A DNA stretch of 64,000 bases from Haliotis asinina (Eukaryota; Mollusca; Gastropoda; Lepetellida; Haliotidae), in NCBI RefSeq assembly GCF_037392515.1, contig NC_090282.1:55700843-55764842 (forward strand). Direction: 5' to 3'. A program made the translations under genes and the position numbers. The notes below the pieces were generated by a model. The model did not search any database, was not told where the DNA came from, and saw nothing but the letters and a program-made list of their open reading frames with translations. How positions within the stretch are numbered: position 1 is the stretch's first letter; each line of letters starts with the position of its first letter. Of this stretch, positions 13,024 to 30,913 are shown one piece after another.

Positions 13024-14106
13024 TCCATGTCTCTGGGTATCGTGTCACAACATCAGTCCATGTCTCTGGGCATCGTGTCACTCCCTCAGTCCATGTCTCT
13101 GGGTATCGTGTCACTCCCTCAGTCCATGTCTCTGGGTATCGTGTCACAACCTCAGTCCATGTCTCTGGGTATCGTGTCACAACATCAGTCCATGTCTCTG
13201 GGTATCGTGTCACAACCTCAGTCCATGTCTCTGGGTATCGTGTCACAACCTCAGTCCATGTCTCTGGGTATCGTGTCACAACCTCAGTCCATGTCTCTGG
13301 GTATCGTGTCACTCCCTCAGTCCATGTCTCTGGGTATCGTGTCACAACCTCAGTCCATGTCTCTGGGTATCGTGTCACAACCTCAGTCCATGTCTCTGGG
13401 TATCGTGTCACAACCTCAGTCCATGTCTCTGGGTATCGTGTCACAACCTCAGTCCATGTCTCTGGGTATCGTGTCACAACCTCAGTCCATGTCTCTGGGT
13501 ATCGTGTCACTCCCTCAGTCCATGTCTCTGGGTATCGTGTCACAACCTCAGTCCATGTCTCTGGGTATCGTGTCACAACCTCAGTCCATGTCTCTGGGTA
13601 TCGTGTCACAACCTCAGTCCATGTCTCTGGGTATCGTGTCACTCCCTCAGTCCATGTCTCTGGGTATCGTGTCACAACCTCAGTCCATGTCTCTGGGTAT
13701 CGTGTCACAACATCAGTCCATGTCTCTGGGTATCGTGTCACAACATCAGTCCATGTCTCTGGGTATCGTGTCACAACATCAGTCCATGTCTCTGGGTATC
13801 GTGTCACAACATCAGTCCATGTCTCTGGGTATCGTGTCACAACCTCAGTCCATGTCTCTGGGTATCGTGTCACAACCTCAGTCCATGTCTCTGGGTATCG
13901 TGTCACTCCCTCAGTCCATGTCTCTGGGTATCGTGTCACAACCTCAGTCCATGTCTCTGGGTATCGTGTCACAACCTCAGTCCGTGTCTCTGGGTATCGT
14001 GTCACAACATCAGTCCATGTCTCTGGGTATCGTGTCACAACCTCAGTCCATGTCTCTGGGTATCGTGTCACAACCTCAGTCCATGTCTCTGGGTATCGTG
14101 TCACAA
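13024..14106. repeat. 33-bp minisatellite, about 33 copies
   Basis: Unit tccatgtctctgggtatcgt + gtcacaacctcag repeats in perfect 33-bp register from 13024; the 33rd unit is cut off at 14106. Variation is almost confined to one position class: caacctcag, caacatcag or ctccctcag (plus ggcatc in unit 1-2 and gtgtct in unit 30). Because 33 is divisible by 3, open frames of about 370-380 codons appear on both strands (SMSLGIVSQPQ; TRYPETWTEVV). No splice, start or domain context supports translation. Confidence 0.97.
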
Positions 14107-14341
14107 GTCCATGTCTGTGTTAAGGTGTATGTGTGTTAAATAAGATGGCACTGTTAATGCATGTAAAGACGTTTTTGCTCCTATAACATTTTCTTATTAA
14201 CAACTCACGTACCTGTCTGGTCTTTTTCATTGGAAACGTAGATGTATAAACTGTTCAAAAGATAATCTAAGCTGGATAAATATTGTGATAAATGCGTATC
14301 CAGAACAAAGGACTGTGTAAAGATATTTGCTTTACGTGTTC

Positions 14342-14557
14342 AGAAATATTTCACATATATGACGGCTGTCTGTGAATAATCGAGTCTGGGACAAGCAATC
14401 TAATGATTTACAGCATGAACATCGATCTGCGCAACTTGGACACGATGACATGTCTCAACTAAGTCAACAAATCTGACCACCCCATTCCGTTAGTCGCCTC
14501 TTGCGACCAGCATGGGTTCATGAAGATCAGTTCTAACCCGAATATTTATGGGTCATT
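14342..14557 (+). repeat. Abalone interspersed repeat copy, 5' truncated
   Basis: gacggctgtctgtgaataat ... agcatgaacatcgatctgcg ... cgcctcttgcgaccagcatg. About 200 bp after the 33-bp minisatellite. Confidence 0.8.
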
Positions 14558-15258
14558 GGTCAAGTGAAAACTAAATGTCTTATAGTGGGCGCTTGTCATT
14601 ATATGATACGCTTATCCAGTAAATGTGTGATTCAACAGATATCAATACGCGTGTGCAATGTGTAACACCGCCAGACACTGTACATTATCTGTATCGCATG
14701 ATGTTCCTGCAAGCTGCACATCTAACATAATGTTAACACCACGTTAAGCTGATAAAGATTGCCGGCCTGTCTAACCATCATCTGTCACATCCACATGCTA
14801 ATGAGCCGGGGTAGGAAGCCCATATCGATCCCTCATGAAACCGTAGTTAAGTAATAACCACGTGGGCGTATCAAAGGTACCGCATAATCGATAGCCTCCG
14901 TTCAACAAACCGATATGATTGGCTATTATTTGCCTTCCTGCTCAAGCATCGTGTTGTACAACATGCTGTATATTACAACTACAAATATGGCAACCTGTAC
15001 AAGCATACATTACATGAATGTCCATTTGGAATGTATCGATAAAACAAATGAGGCGTCCTATAAATTAAATGGCCGAAAACGAATATTCTCTGGTGAAGAT
15101 CAGTTAGGACATTTTGAGGGCCCATGTTGTTGAAAGCTACACAATTTGACTGAGTATGTGAGTTGGGTCTAACGCCCATTGGTATAGTAGTCATGTTAAT
15201 CAGGGCGTGCCAGCAGCGACGTCATGGCCTTCATCATATACCCACGACCACGGGCATG

Positions 15259-15395
15259 GTGAGTTTAGTTTTACGCCGCACTCATCAGTATTCCAGCCAT
15301 ATGGCGGTGGTCTGTGAACAAACGACTACATGAGCATCAACTACATGAGCATCAATCTGCGCAATTAGGATCCTCATTCTGAGCTACCCGGTGTG
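15259..15395 (+). repeat. Abalone interspersed repeat, rearranged fragment
   Basis: gtgagtttagttttacgccg ... atggcggtggtctgtgaaca, then a duplicated ctacatgagcatcaa and loss of the 3' half. Confidence 0.75.
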
Positions 15396-15399
15396 TCCA

Positions 15400-18300
15400 A
15401 GGGATACACACAAATGAAGTCACGACGTCATTGCTATCCCATTTATTACGTAGTGGTATAAACCAGTGTTCGATCCTGACTTTTAAATCTCAAAACGTCC
15501 GTTGATTTCTGATGGTTCTGTGATTTTTTAATGTCTAAAGGCGGCACAAAGCCATTTTCACTCGACGTACGGAGCTAGAGTAAATGTTTGGCTACACTCA
15601 AAGCTATAACTGTCATCATTATATCGAACCAAAATATATGAAACATTCCTTTCAGCTGGAAACAAATATGTAAATTTTTAAGAATAATGTCCATCCTGAA
15701 GAGCTTCTTAATGAGAACAGAAGAAAATTCGACTTGAAACACGCCATCAGGGTAAGTTCAAATCTGATAGTTCACACTTCACAGCACACTGGTCGATGTG
15801 AAAAGCTGGAGTTGATATTTGTTTCTTCCAGAATTTAAAATATTTTTGCAGATTGCTTCAAGCTTTTCATTTACACACTTTAGAAATGACGTTCATTCAC
15901 GTCGAGTATCAATGAAACAAAGGGCACTACGACAAACAACTCCTATATCACACTCCCCATCTCGTGGCATCTCTTCACGGCCAGAAAGACACAAGATGGC
16001 CATTTTCCTTCTCCCATCTATCTTCACACTTGAGCAAACTCAACCGATAAACCTAATTCATGTTTTTCTTCATTCATTCACATCATTTGTATTCTGACGC
16101 CTGAATTCCTACCCAAACTTCGATCTACACATAACCTAGTTTTAATTGAGTTTCGATCCAGTATCTGCAGGACGCAGAACATAAGCCTTTAAAATAAGGA
16201 TCCAATCTTCTCCAAAATAGGTTTGCATCTCGTTCGTTCCACGTCCGCTGAGGTATGGCAGCTACTTTTGAAATATTCCATATGCAATCCCTCTGTCAGA
16301 TGTACAGCATATAAAATCGTATTGATTCGCCATACTTCATCCATAGTCTTATCGCCTTCGACATCAGAAAAGAAGCAAGTCCACGGCTTTACACGGCCAT
16401 CGGAACTAATCAATGCCTTATTAAATGGCTATCATTTACGATTTACTATCTGACAAGCAAGGAACCTCGATCCAGCTCTCCATATAAATATAGTATGTCA
16501 AAAAGCAATTTCCTTCCTTCATGTTGACGAAAAAACACTGGATCAATCGACCATCTCCTGCTGCAGAGAACAAAGAAATGCCACGACGAAGAATCATGTT
16601 AAGTTAACTGTATTATTTGGGACTTTGTAAAAAGTCAGCAAAGTTAGATTTTACGCATTCTTGTCTGTGTAGGTTTAAGTAGAAGAATTGACATTGAAAC
16701 GACCTTCACTATCATATATGGCAAGTAACGAACAAAAGGTTTGCACAAACGAAATGTATCGGACAAGGCATTTTGAAAAATCTTCTTAAAACTGTCTGCC
16801 GCTGACATCAAAAGAATATTGATTGAATGTTATCCATAGTCATGCAATTACTTGCAAAACAGGAACACCAGTTAAGTTGGGAACAGACAAATACATTTAT
16901 GTTTCGATGTCAATGATTTACGCCATATTTCGGAGTTAGGAATGATTGTTCGGAAAGTGTTTTACAATGCTTTCGCCATGAGTCTGTGTGTAACAACTCA
17001 ACAGTTTCAGTATCATACTTCAAGCCTATGTCATACGACCCACTGTCACGTATACACCCACATAGTAATGATGTAAGCGGTGGCACTGTTTCAGCAACTC
17101 GGTGTCGGGCGTGTCCTACAAGTAGATTGAAGAACACAAGAGAGGGTGACAAGCCAGTCAATCGGCTGTATCGATGTATCTCTGAATACAGTTAATGTAT
17201 TTTAATCATCACCAAAATATGACACAGATATTACCGATAAGACAAGAGCTGGTGAACGATTTCTCTAATAAGACATTGCAAGCATTAATTTATGTATGCT
17301 TAGCGGAGCTTGGAGAAGGCCACGGATGATATCTTTACCTTGTCAGCTCTCTGACGGGGTTAACATTGTTGATCTTGTGGTCAGTGCGTCCGACCAAGGA
17401 TCAGAAGTTCCGACGTCGGAATCCCATCACATGACTGGGCATTTCATGGTGGGTATATCGGGATTACTGTGCATGCATAATTCGTGTGGTCTAATTTTCT
17501 TCAGAAAGAGTAAAATACATTCATAAAGCATTTGATTTATTACTCATCATCACCCAAAACAGTGTAGCTTTTTAAGATAGAACTTAAATATCAACGAATT
17601 CCTTCTACGTGAAAGCGCCTTTAAACATTCAACTGTGCTTCATAGAATATCACTGATTACTTTAAAATAAATCAAAGTACATACAAAAAAACATACAGAA
17701 AATTTAAAAAGGTTCAGTCTATCATTTGATTAGAAAAGTCACCAAGTTCATCTCTTGTTTCATGGGCGAGTAATAATGAAAACTGGTGATTCGATTGCAG
17801 AAGTCAATACAACTGTTAGTCTCAGCAATCATGCTAGACGGAGTAGAAGAAATTGTTTCACGGTCTGCAGCACCGCACACGTCACTACTCTCTCCGTCGT
17901 CCCTCTAGACGCATATATACATACATTACAGCACTCTGCCATAACAGTAACAACATAAATCTAAACCTAGAAATTCGTGTGGAAAATATATCTCTCCACC
18001 TTTCAGCATTGTACTAGAGTAACTACCTTATTAAATAAATCCCCCGCTCTGCCAGTCATGTGTCACTGCGGAAAGAGGGTCAGTGTGAGACAATCAGCCT
18101 TAACGCGCTCTATACATAGGCGGGGGCTCCCAAGGGACTGGGCCACTTTGTTTTTGCTTCCTACAAACAGATTAAACTATTTTGGCGCTGTTATTTGAAC
18201 TGCCTGGCGGAGTGATGTACGAGATGTCTCGGTATTGGTTGTTGCTTGGCAGACACTCAAGCGGGTTGGATGCAAACCACGTTTGTTCAAGTACACGTTG

Positions 18301-18940
18301 CCGGGGATATTTGATAGTCTTCTTCAGAAGGGGATAACTAGAATTAAGGCAACATTTTCTGTCTGCTCTTTGGCCATCGATGGGCGAGTTCCCCGAAACT
18401 CAATATATTTCTGTGGCAAAATGGGATTCAATGTCCTTCGACACATACCATTTAACTGAAATGTTATCACAGAAAATAGACGATCTACAATTAAGAAAGT
18501 ATGTGTTTATTCCTCAGACGATCGGGATTTTACTGCAGAGAGGCTTGATAAATAGCATAATTGTTTCTAACCTATTTTGGACATCACAAAGATCAGATGA
18601 TAGACACAGAACAAAATACCACAATGTGATTGCCGATTAGGTTATGACGGACTTGACTCAGATATATATACTACTATGTATATTCATCAATCAATGTCAT
18701 TACAATAAACACAATCTGAAACAGCACGCGATGTAAAATATCGGCATACTATCTACATGTTATTCAAGTGCTTTGGATATTATTTACCCGCCCAGGATGC
18801 TAAGTGAGCTGGTGGAAAAGTAACTGTACCTCTCATTCGGAGGTTACAATTCGTTGCATTTTCAACTGAATACTTCTTCGCAGGGGTAGATATACAAGGA
18901 CAGGTGTGTTACATCTGAGACAAAAACCTGTATTGTTACT
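15400..18940. other. Intergenic: no supported gene
   Basis: Open frames around 16189-16453, 16910-17195 and 18235-18640 have partly protein-like composition (for example FPETQYISVAKWDSMSFDTY at 18390). They switch frame or occur on both strands, so they may be very old relics. None is recognisable. Confidence 0.45.
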
Positions 18941-19011
18941 CAGTCTAAGTAAACTTATCCTCAGTACTTTTAGTGTAACCAAATACAATGAGACGAAGTT
19001 TACTTAGACTG
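18941..19011. mobile_element. 71-bp minimal derivative of the CAGTCTAAG element
   Basis: Consists almost only of the two terminal repeats (cagtctaagtaaacttatcc ... gaagtttacttagactg) joined by about 30 bp. Flanks tattgttact and tatcgtaact match at 8 of 10 positions, consistent with a decayed 10-bp target duplication. Confidence 0.8.
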
Positions 19012-20210
19012 TATCGTAACTGTACTGACACATCTCCCAAAGGTTTGCAGGATTTATGTTGAAAAACATGATACCGTGAAAAAAAATTAAAATTCACATA
19101 ATCCAGTACATAAAGGAATATGGATGTCTCAGACATCTCTGAAAATCAATTTATATGGTTTTTGGTACATGTTTACAACTTTTCTTACCCCAGTCTCCAC
19201 TGAGGCAATGTGTCTGAACACAAAATTACCCAGTCAGGGATTAGGTTTTACAAACTGTTGCCAGAACAAGGGGCGGTTAACTGGACATAATCAAATTAAA
19301 GAACAGTACGTCAATTACACGTTTGATACATCGTCTGCATATCAGAATACCTAATTATGGATTCTTAGGATACAAACGGTCTTGTGCAGCCATTTTATGC
19401 TTCTTCGACTTTGTAGGTGCAGTGCATTTATCTTTATTAGGACTTTGATCCACACACCATCGCAGGTTTGTTCGGTATGAGATGTCACAATACCCACCCC
19501 TCATTTAAACGTCTACGATCATGATGTCTGTCGTTCGTGTGAGTAGTTTTGCGTCCATGATATCTAATTAGTTATCATAAGCGAATGAAGAATACCTGGT
19601 ATAATCGAAACTTCCACAACAACATGGAAAATATGAGAAACTGGATAATCGAGGGTGATTGATCTCAAGATAGTTCGTATTCAGCATCAAGGTTCACTGA
19701 CAGAAACAACATCATCAATAATGTTTCACACTGTGGCACGCTGGATCACGGATGTTAGTTGTTGTATGTTGTATTCTTCTCGTCGACGTCAAACAATTTG
19801 CAAGTATTAACATCCAGGAAGTCACGAGGAAACAAACAAAAAAAATATGCGCAATTGTCAAGCGTCACATTACCGACCCCGGTGTCTTAAACATCAGAAT
19901 CGTTCCATAAACATAACAGAATAAAACACATCAGTGGTTGATGGCAGGAACACCGATTAACATCATCTATAGAATGTCATCAGTTTGGTCCCACGTGATA
20001 TCGGAGATAAAGCATTGGGAAACACATGGTTGGTCAGTTACAAATATCCCCAACAACAAAAAGAAGCTATTTTCCATGGAAATTCGCTTATCATTTGTTG
20101 TAAATATTAGGGTATGAAATTTACAGCAACTTTAGTAACAGCAAGTTGGAACAACTTAAGTCAACAACAGTCCGAACGTCGTACCATTCAGCACATGTAC
20201 CTCTCACATC

Positions 20211-20316
20211 GAGTGAGGCTAGTTTTACGCCGCTTTTCGCAATAATCCCCGCAGCGATATTGCTGAAATACTGCTAAAACCGGCGTCAAACTAAACTCAC
20301 TCACTCATTCACTCTA
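20211..20316. repeat. Palindromic remnant of two repeat ends
   Basis: gagtgaggctagttttacgc at the left is the inverted match of ggcgtcaaactaaactcact at the right. Both ends of this 106-bp piece are the same repeat terminus facing each other. Confidence 0.6.
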
Positions 20317-20565
20317 TATGGATATGGCGAGTAGTACGTTTCCATTGTTTTCGCAGAATTTGTTCTCAACTCGGGACCAAACAAATGCATAGCACATCAT
20401 CAGCACATGCATTTGTGTTTTGTTATTTTACACACTATGTCCATCCTGTGAGACAGCAAAACGACTCAATGAAACAGATTAATATGAAAACTGTTGGATT
20501 TCTGTCTTTCGTTGAATACAGTATACGAAAGATGAGTCGCAATTCTTTCAAAGCTGGTGTTTGCC

Positions 20566-20630
20566 CATTCTCTTCCCACAGAGGTTACGTAGGAAGAGAT
20601 ATGACAAGTAACCTCTGTGGGAAGAGAATG
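20566..20630. mobile_element. 65-bp palindromic MITE with 9-bp target duplication
   Basis: A 23-bp perfect inverted repeat (CATTCTCTTCCCACAGAGG... at 20566-20588 and its complement at 20608-20630) with a 19-base loop. It is bordered by the exact direct repeat GTGTTTGCC (20557-20565 and 20631-20639). The pattern is that of a very short foldback insertion; no coding content. Confidence 0.8.
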
Positions 20631-21679
20631 GTGTTTGCCAAGATAAACGACCAAGCGAAGGATTTTACGTACGCTTCCAATAGTTTTATCAATATTTTTG
20701 TGACTACTCAAGGTCACAGTCTGCAATACGTCAGCTAGGTGGTATGTAACGAATGTAAACAAGACATACCATAATGTCTGCATACTGTCGTAACATGGTT
20801 GCTTCCTTTCTTGTAACCCCCTGTAGTCCTTGGGGCCTATTCTTCCGAAGTAACGGACATGGTAGATTTGTTTTGATAACGAAGTTCAAGTAATACTAAT
20901 AGCAATCCCTGCACGTAAGTTCTCCCATACCCTCGTCAAGTATAGCACTGCGGAGAAACAGACGCCAACACCTTATGTCATACTCATACCTCCAGAATGC
21001 CCACTGAGAGCGAGGGAATGAAACAGGTTATACGCCGCTTTTAACAACATTCAAGCTTATCACGGCTGGGGACACAAGAAATAGGTTGCGTGCGGTTTCA
21101 GAAAAGGAGACTTTAACTCGAAACGTACATGGCATGAATATATTTTTGGACAAAAAGGAAGTGTTCAGGAATGCTTGGGACAAGCACAGAAGGTTAGGGG
21201 GAAGACCAGGTGACGCAGGTCACATTCATGATCATCTGTGAAATACAGGTGCTAAAAGTTCATTCATAATCAAGGAGATACTGGGCGTCAACTCACTTAT
21301 CTTAAATAGTCTATCGTCGCGGTCAGTATTAGCGCACTTGCAGTCAAGGTGTGTATGTGCTTGCCCAGACAAACGTCATCTATATTTTCCAGAGCCAGCT
21401 CATGGAGATCAAAATAAATACCGTAACTTTAACATGGATAACCAATGGAAATAATGATCAGATTCCGAACCGGACAGCCCCGTCTTTTCCCATTGTCAGT
21501 GAATTAAAAATAGTGGCATCGGACCTCTGACTTTACGCTCCTATGGCAGGTGACGTAACTCCTAGACAAAGGAGGTGTTCAGGTGTTTGGAATACTGTAA
21601 GCAAAATGGAAGCAACTCTTGGGCTATCAAAGTTCCATGAAAGTATCAAACACAGAAGACTGCTTGAGATGAGGTGATG

Positions 21680-21905
21680 TGAAATAGGGTTTCATTAAAC
21701 TTCAACGCCGCACTTTAGAATATCTCGCTCACATGCATGCGTATGCGTGTGTAGGTGTGGCTGCTTGTACCTGCTCACGCTTAAGCCGGCTTTGTAGTGC
21801 TAGCTCATTGAGATATCATGCCACAGTTGAGCATGAATACCCCACGCAGACACATTATCCTGACTCCGAGCCAACTCCTTGTTTTACCTACTAATGCCCA
21901 AATCA
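21680..21905. repeat. Third interspersed repeat family, copy 1
   Basis: Shares tgcatgcgtatgcgtgtgta ... gtgtggctgctt ... gtagtgctagctcattgaga ... catgccacag with 24753-24970 in the same order. Non-coding; not named. Confidence 0.6.
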
Positions 21906-21919
21906 GGCACTGAACAATT

Positions 21920-22050
21920 GAATGAGCTTAGTTTCACACCGCTTTCAGAAATACTCCAGTTACTTAGCAGCTCTCCGTAAAAAATAGAGTATGTGCCAGA
22001 CAATCCAGTGATCAACATGTGTGTCCATGACACGGCGGGGGTCAAATCAA
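21920..22050 (+). repeat. Abalone interspersed repeat, diverged fragment
   Basis: aatgagcttagtttcacacc ... gtatgtgccagacaatccag ... gatcaaca. Only the first half is present. Confidence 0.65.
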
Positions 22051-23487
22051 CGACCTTATAGCTTGAGATTAAGGTGACTTCAAACAACTTTCCTACTGCA
22101 GTTTAGTGAATTTTCCAGACTTGCCATCCACTCCAAGGAGAGCTACAGGAGAGCATAAAGGCAAAATGCTGCAAAATGTCGTTCACCAGTGAATACTATA
22201 AAGGCCTGGGTGCAAACCTCCCCACAAAAAAACATGGGTTTCCAATTAGTCTCCCATTGGCTCCTCCTCTGCAGTGTAGATGTTAAACCTGTCCATGAGT
22301 GACGGGACTTTTAAGGGCTACAGGTGCCTCTTAACTGTCTTGCAATGTTAAAGGTTAACCTAGAAATTTACTACATAAACAAACATGGGCCTTACGGTAC
22401 ATGTCCAACAACACTTTTTGCTACATAATCGGATGAAAAAGCGTTTAATTAGCACATATCACATTTCAGATTTTACTTATTTTCTGAAAATATAATGGTC
22501 AATGTGGTGATGTTAACGCCAAATAAGTATGCAGCTCTAGCCCTGCACAGCATGAGGCCAAGGGGGCCCTTACTGTCCTAGCCTGTCTAAAAACTTGAAC
22601 CCTGTATTAAACTACCCCATTCACATGCTTGTTCTGTGGAAAGCCCCCTCCTCTGGGAACCTGACGGATAGTGGGAAATTAAACCCTAGATTTAAAAGAG
22701 AACTGTATTTCAAAAATGTGTTTTGTAGGCTATACAAATTCACCATACACTTTATCATAGACTTCATAACATACTTCACACAATGGCCAAATGTCATACA
22801 CTGATAAAACAGTTTTGTGATATTTCATGGAATGTATGAGTACTTGAACACTGCATTGCTAAGCATCAAAAGACAGCCTTCACAAGACAAGGAAGCCACA
22901 TCTGTGTAGGTTTGAAACTCAGTCTTTAAATTTCATCAAAATGACAATGTCTTTACAAAACCAGGCCAAAGAGAATAAGTGCAAGGCAAGATATTTGTAT
23001 GGTCACAAGTATTGGGAAGAATTTGAAACAAGCAAAATATTCATGGGGTGAAATATGATATTAAAAAGTTATATTTGGGGTTACACATCCTTAGTAAAGT
23101 ACAGACTCTAGAACTTTTGGTGGGTTGAATCCCATTAGGGATCAAAACCACACCCACAGAGTGAGTCACCTAATCACCTCTCTCTAGTATGCCGGTTGAA
23201 CTCAGTTTACACTACAAAATAAAATACCATAATCAAAATAATAATTGTAATCTAAAAGCAATCTCAATGTCAGTTTTTTACTCAGGATAAGTAATGTCCA
23301 AAATGCTTAAGATGCATATCATTGTTTTTCCAACCAGATACACTCATAATGTATTATTGTAAAAACAGTTTGTCATTTAATACAGGTACAAAAACTGCTA
23401 TTTAGCTGAGTTCATTCTGTCTTACACAAAACAACTTAAGGAAGATGTTAAACAAAAGTATGTCACAACACTATTGATGGCACTATT

Positions 23488-23635
23488 AAAAACGAGCTAG
23501 TTGCTGCTTTCAGCAATATTCAAGCAATAGCATGTCAGACAACACCAGAAATTGACTTCACACATTAAGCACATGTGGGCTGTCAACCTGGGTCTTCAAC
23601 TTGACAAGTAGACACATTAATTACCAAGCTATTCC
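23488..23635 (-). repeat. tRNA-derived SINE, reverse diverged copy
   Basis: tgctttcagcaatattcaag, acaccagaaattgacttcac, acatgtgggctgtcaacctg; ends near aattaccaagctattcc. Lies about 120 bp downstream of the RPS17 polyadenylation signal. Confidence 0.7.
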
Positions 23636-23718
23636 TTCGCCCTTTGTATTAAAAGATCAGGAATAGCTTGGGGTCAGTTAATCTTAGAAAATACAACAAC
23701 ATAGTTTTCTGATTTTTT

Positions 23719-23724
23719 TTTATT
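23719..23724 (-). terminator. Polyadenylation signal AATAAA of RPS17
   Basis: The minus strand reads AATAAA 32 bases after the RPS17 stop codon, followed by an A-rich run. This predicts a very short 3' UTR, normal for ribosomal-protein mRNAs. Confidence 0.7.
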
Positions 23725-23755
23725 TCCCCTTTCTTTACACAAATTGCCAGAACAT

Positions 23756-28896
<5,141 letters not shown>

Positions 28897-28927
28897 GTTG
28901 ATAGTTGACCAAGGCGGAAGAGAAAGG
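28897..28927 (-). promoter_or_regulatory. 5' UTR and 5'TOP-like start of RPS17
   Basis: On the minus strand the bases just upstream of the RPS17 ATG read CCTTTCTCTTCC (28927-28916), then gccttggtcaactatcaac and ATG. An uninterrupted pyrimidine tract starting with C about 30 bases before the start codon is the hallmark of terminal-oligopyrimidine mRNAs, which place ribosomal-protein translation under growth (TOR) control. No TATA box is evident, as usual for this class. The exact start site is inferred. Confidence 0.7.
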
Positions 28928-29691
28928 ACCGGGCAAAATTCCTTAGAAAGCCACGATTGGTTAAATTTTCTAGGGAGGGATCATTGCTGGAAAATGTCGC
29001 CAGTGCAATAACTTATGGCAGCTTTAGACGAATTCACGCCGTTGATAGGGCTACTGCTACAGCATAATTGAAATAAAACTAATATAAAAAGAAGGGATAG
29101 GGTTTTACTGTCGTGACAGCAAATAAACACAACTGTGAAGACGTTAAAACAGATTCTTTAACTCGAGACCAGTGTTCCTGCAGATAAATGATAAACCATG
29201 CTACAATAGAGTATATACGCTTCACAAGACGCTCGAAGTTTGTCAGATACACTTTCCACTGGCATCAGAGACGGCTGACGTGTACATTGTATACTCTACA
29301 TTGAGTGATGCACGAATGAACAAGATATTTCTATTTTTAGCTCACAAATGTATCCACGTACATTTTGACAGTCCGAAGATTCGTCACATAGGATCTGGGC
29401 GTTTCAGGTAATTTGCGTGACCGTCACTGAGTGTGTAACTGATGCGATTTGTGAAGTGACCATGGTGATCAGACTGTGTACAGTATGACCGAATGTAGAT
29501 ACCGATGTATACCTCAACAAACAATGATGTCATCTATCATAGTCAGCATGGTCAGTGGAGATAGATATCGATATTTACATATCCACAAACCGTGACATTT
29601 CACCGATGTAACACTTTAACATCGGACAGTGTTCTATGGGCATGCAACGTCTGTATTATCAGTGTTAGCGACGGTTCAGTGTAGCTGCTAA

Positions 29692-29842
29692 CAGGTATTC
29701 TAGTGGTTAATTAAAGCATGTGCCCGAAGGATCGGGTTCGATTCCCCACGTGGATACAATGTTTGAAGCCCGTTTCGGGTGTTCCCACCGTGGTATTGTT
29801 GGAATATTGTTAAACGCGGCGTAAAACTAAATTCACTCACTA
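29692..29842 (+). repeat. tRNA-derived SINE
   Basis: Has a box A-like start (tctagtggttaattaaagca) and a box B, gggttcgattcc, at 29734-29745. The tail (cggcgtaaaactaaattcac) is the same one seen in the other copies here. Internal pol III boxes plus a constant tail identify a tRNA-headed SINE rather than a tRNA gene. Confidence 0.85.
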
Positions 29843-30229
29843 TTGTTATTCGATTTCTGACCAGCTGATGTCATACAGCAATATTTTGACAGCAGACATC
29901 AGCTAAACCACTTCCACACACTTGTCCATGCATGTATAACTGTTGTCACGCGCATAGATAAAATATGAATGTAAGTTAACTGTTTACTTGACAATACCTC
30001 GATAATTGTTATCAGTGGAATTCTGTCTGTTTTATGTTGAACTTCATATTCCAGGGTATCATACCTATCATGTGATTGTGTTAAGTATTTAAAAGAATAG
30101 GAAATGGAGAAAGGGAAAAGAGTTGACGAACATTGTTCATCTCTGTTCTGCATTTATGCATCAAAGAATGAGCATGCATTACTTTGAGTAATCGAGGGTG
30201 TTCCATTGTTTATATCTCTTATACATTAC

Positions 30230-30495
30230 CTCGGAAGCAGTACATCAGAACCGGCCTTACGAAACATGGTTCTAAAACAAACGGCATCCAACGTTGCAGA
30301 ATAGTGTGAAACGCTCGTAAAATCTACATAGGGACGAGTCATTAACTTTGTATTTCTGATATAATTATGCTCGGCTTTGGCCGACAACAAGCGTACCACG
30401 AGGACCAGGTAATAAAACAGACCCAATGCAACAAGGAACAGAAGTGTATCTGTGTATTTTCTCCACTTTTTTAGGAGTTTTAATAACAATAACTG
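30230..30495 (-). CDS. Candidate exon of a single-pass (type II-like) membrane protein
   Basis: The minus frame reads KKWRKYTDTLLFLVALGLFY YLVLVVRLL (a basic cluster then a 20-residue hydrophobic helix), then SAKAEHNYIRNTKLMTRPYV and FTSVSHYSATLDAVCFRTMF. It ends at CCGAG|GTAATG, a plausible donor. A stop (TAA) lies just upstream near 30500 with candidate acceptors (gtcag) before the helix. A short basic N-terminus plus one helix is the layout of Golgi glycosyltransferases and sulfotransferases, but no catalytic exon was found to the left. Composition looks coding. Unrecognised. Confidence 0.35.
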
Positions 30496-30882
30496 ACTTT
30501 ATACGTATTGACTACCGAAGCACAAATCGCCAAGGTCGGTTTAGTACTTCGATCAGACTATTGCGTTTTGCTATATTATACAAGTAATAAATTTGGCGTT
30601 TCTCTCAACTGTGACTACAGGGTGTTAACCATGAATTGGAGATGAATATCCTCGAATCTGTCAAGACCCCGAGTCAGTTAAAGCATATCAACCTCAAACT
30701 GTAATCATTGACCTGTCCCGACAAGTGGATGTCACGTGAGCAGGGTATATTACCGTTAGAAACTCTGTACATTCTGTGAGAGTAAATGAAGCCATTAGCG
30801 TTCTTAAGTTGCATTTGTACAGCCTAATCATTTGAATCTTTGAAGGGACATTGTTGTGTTCACGAGCATTTTAAGTTGCTGT

Positions 30883-30887
<5 letters not shown>

Positions 30888-30913
<26 letters not shown>

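Noticed and set aside
12962..14139. Two open frames of about 370-380 codons on opposite strands
   Set aside because: Both arise from a stop-free 33-bp unit; no splice sites, non-repeat protein sequence or regulatory context, so treated as a minisatellite only.
29692..29842. tRNA gene suggested by box A and box B
   Set aside because: No cloverleaf acceptor stem could be paired, and the body and tail are shared with the copy at 56.1 kb, so it is a SINE.
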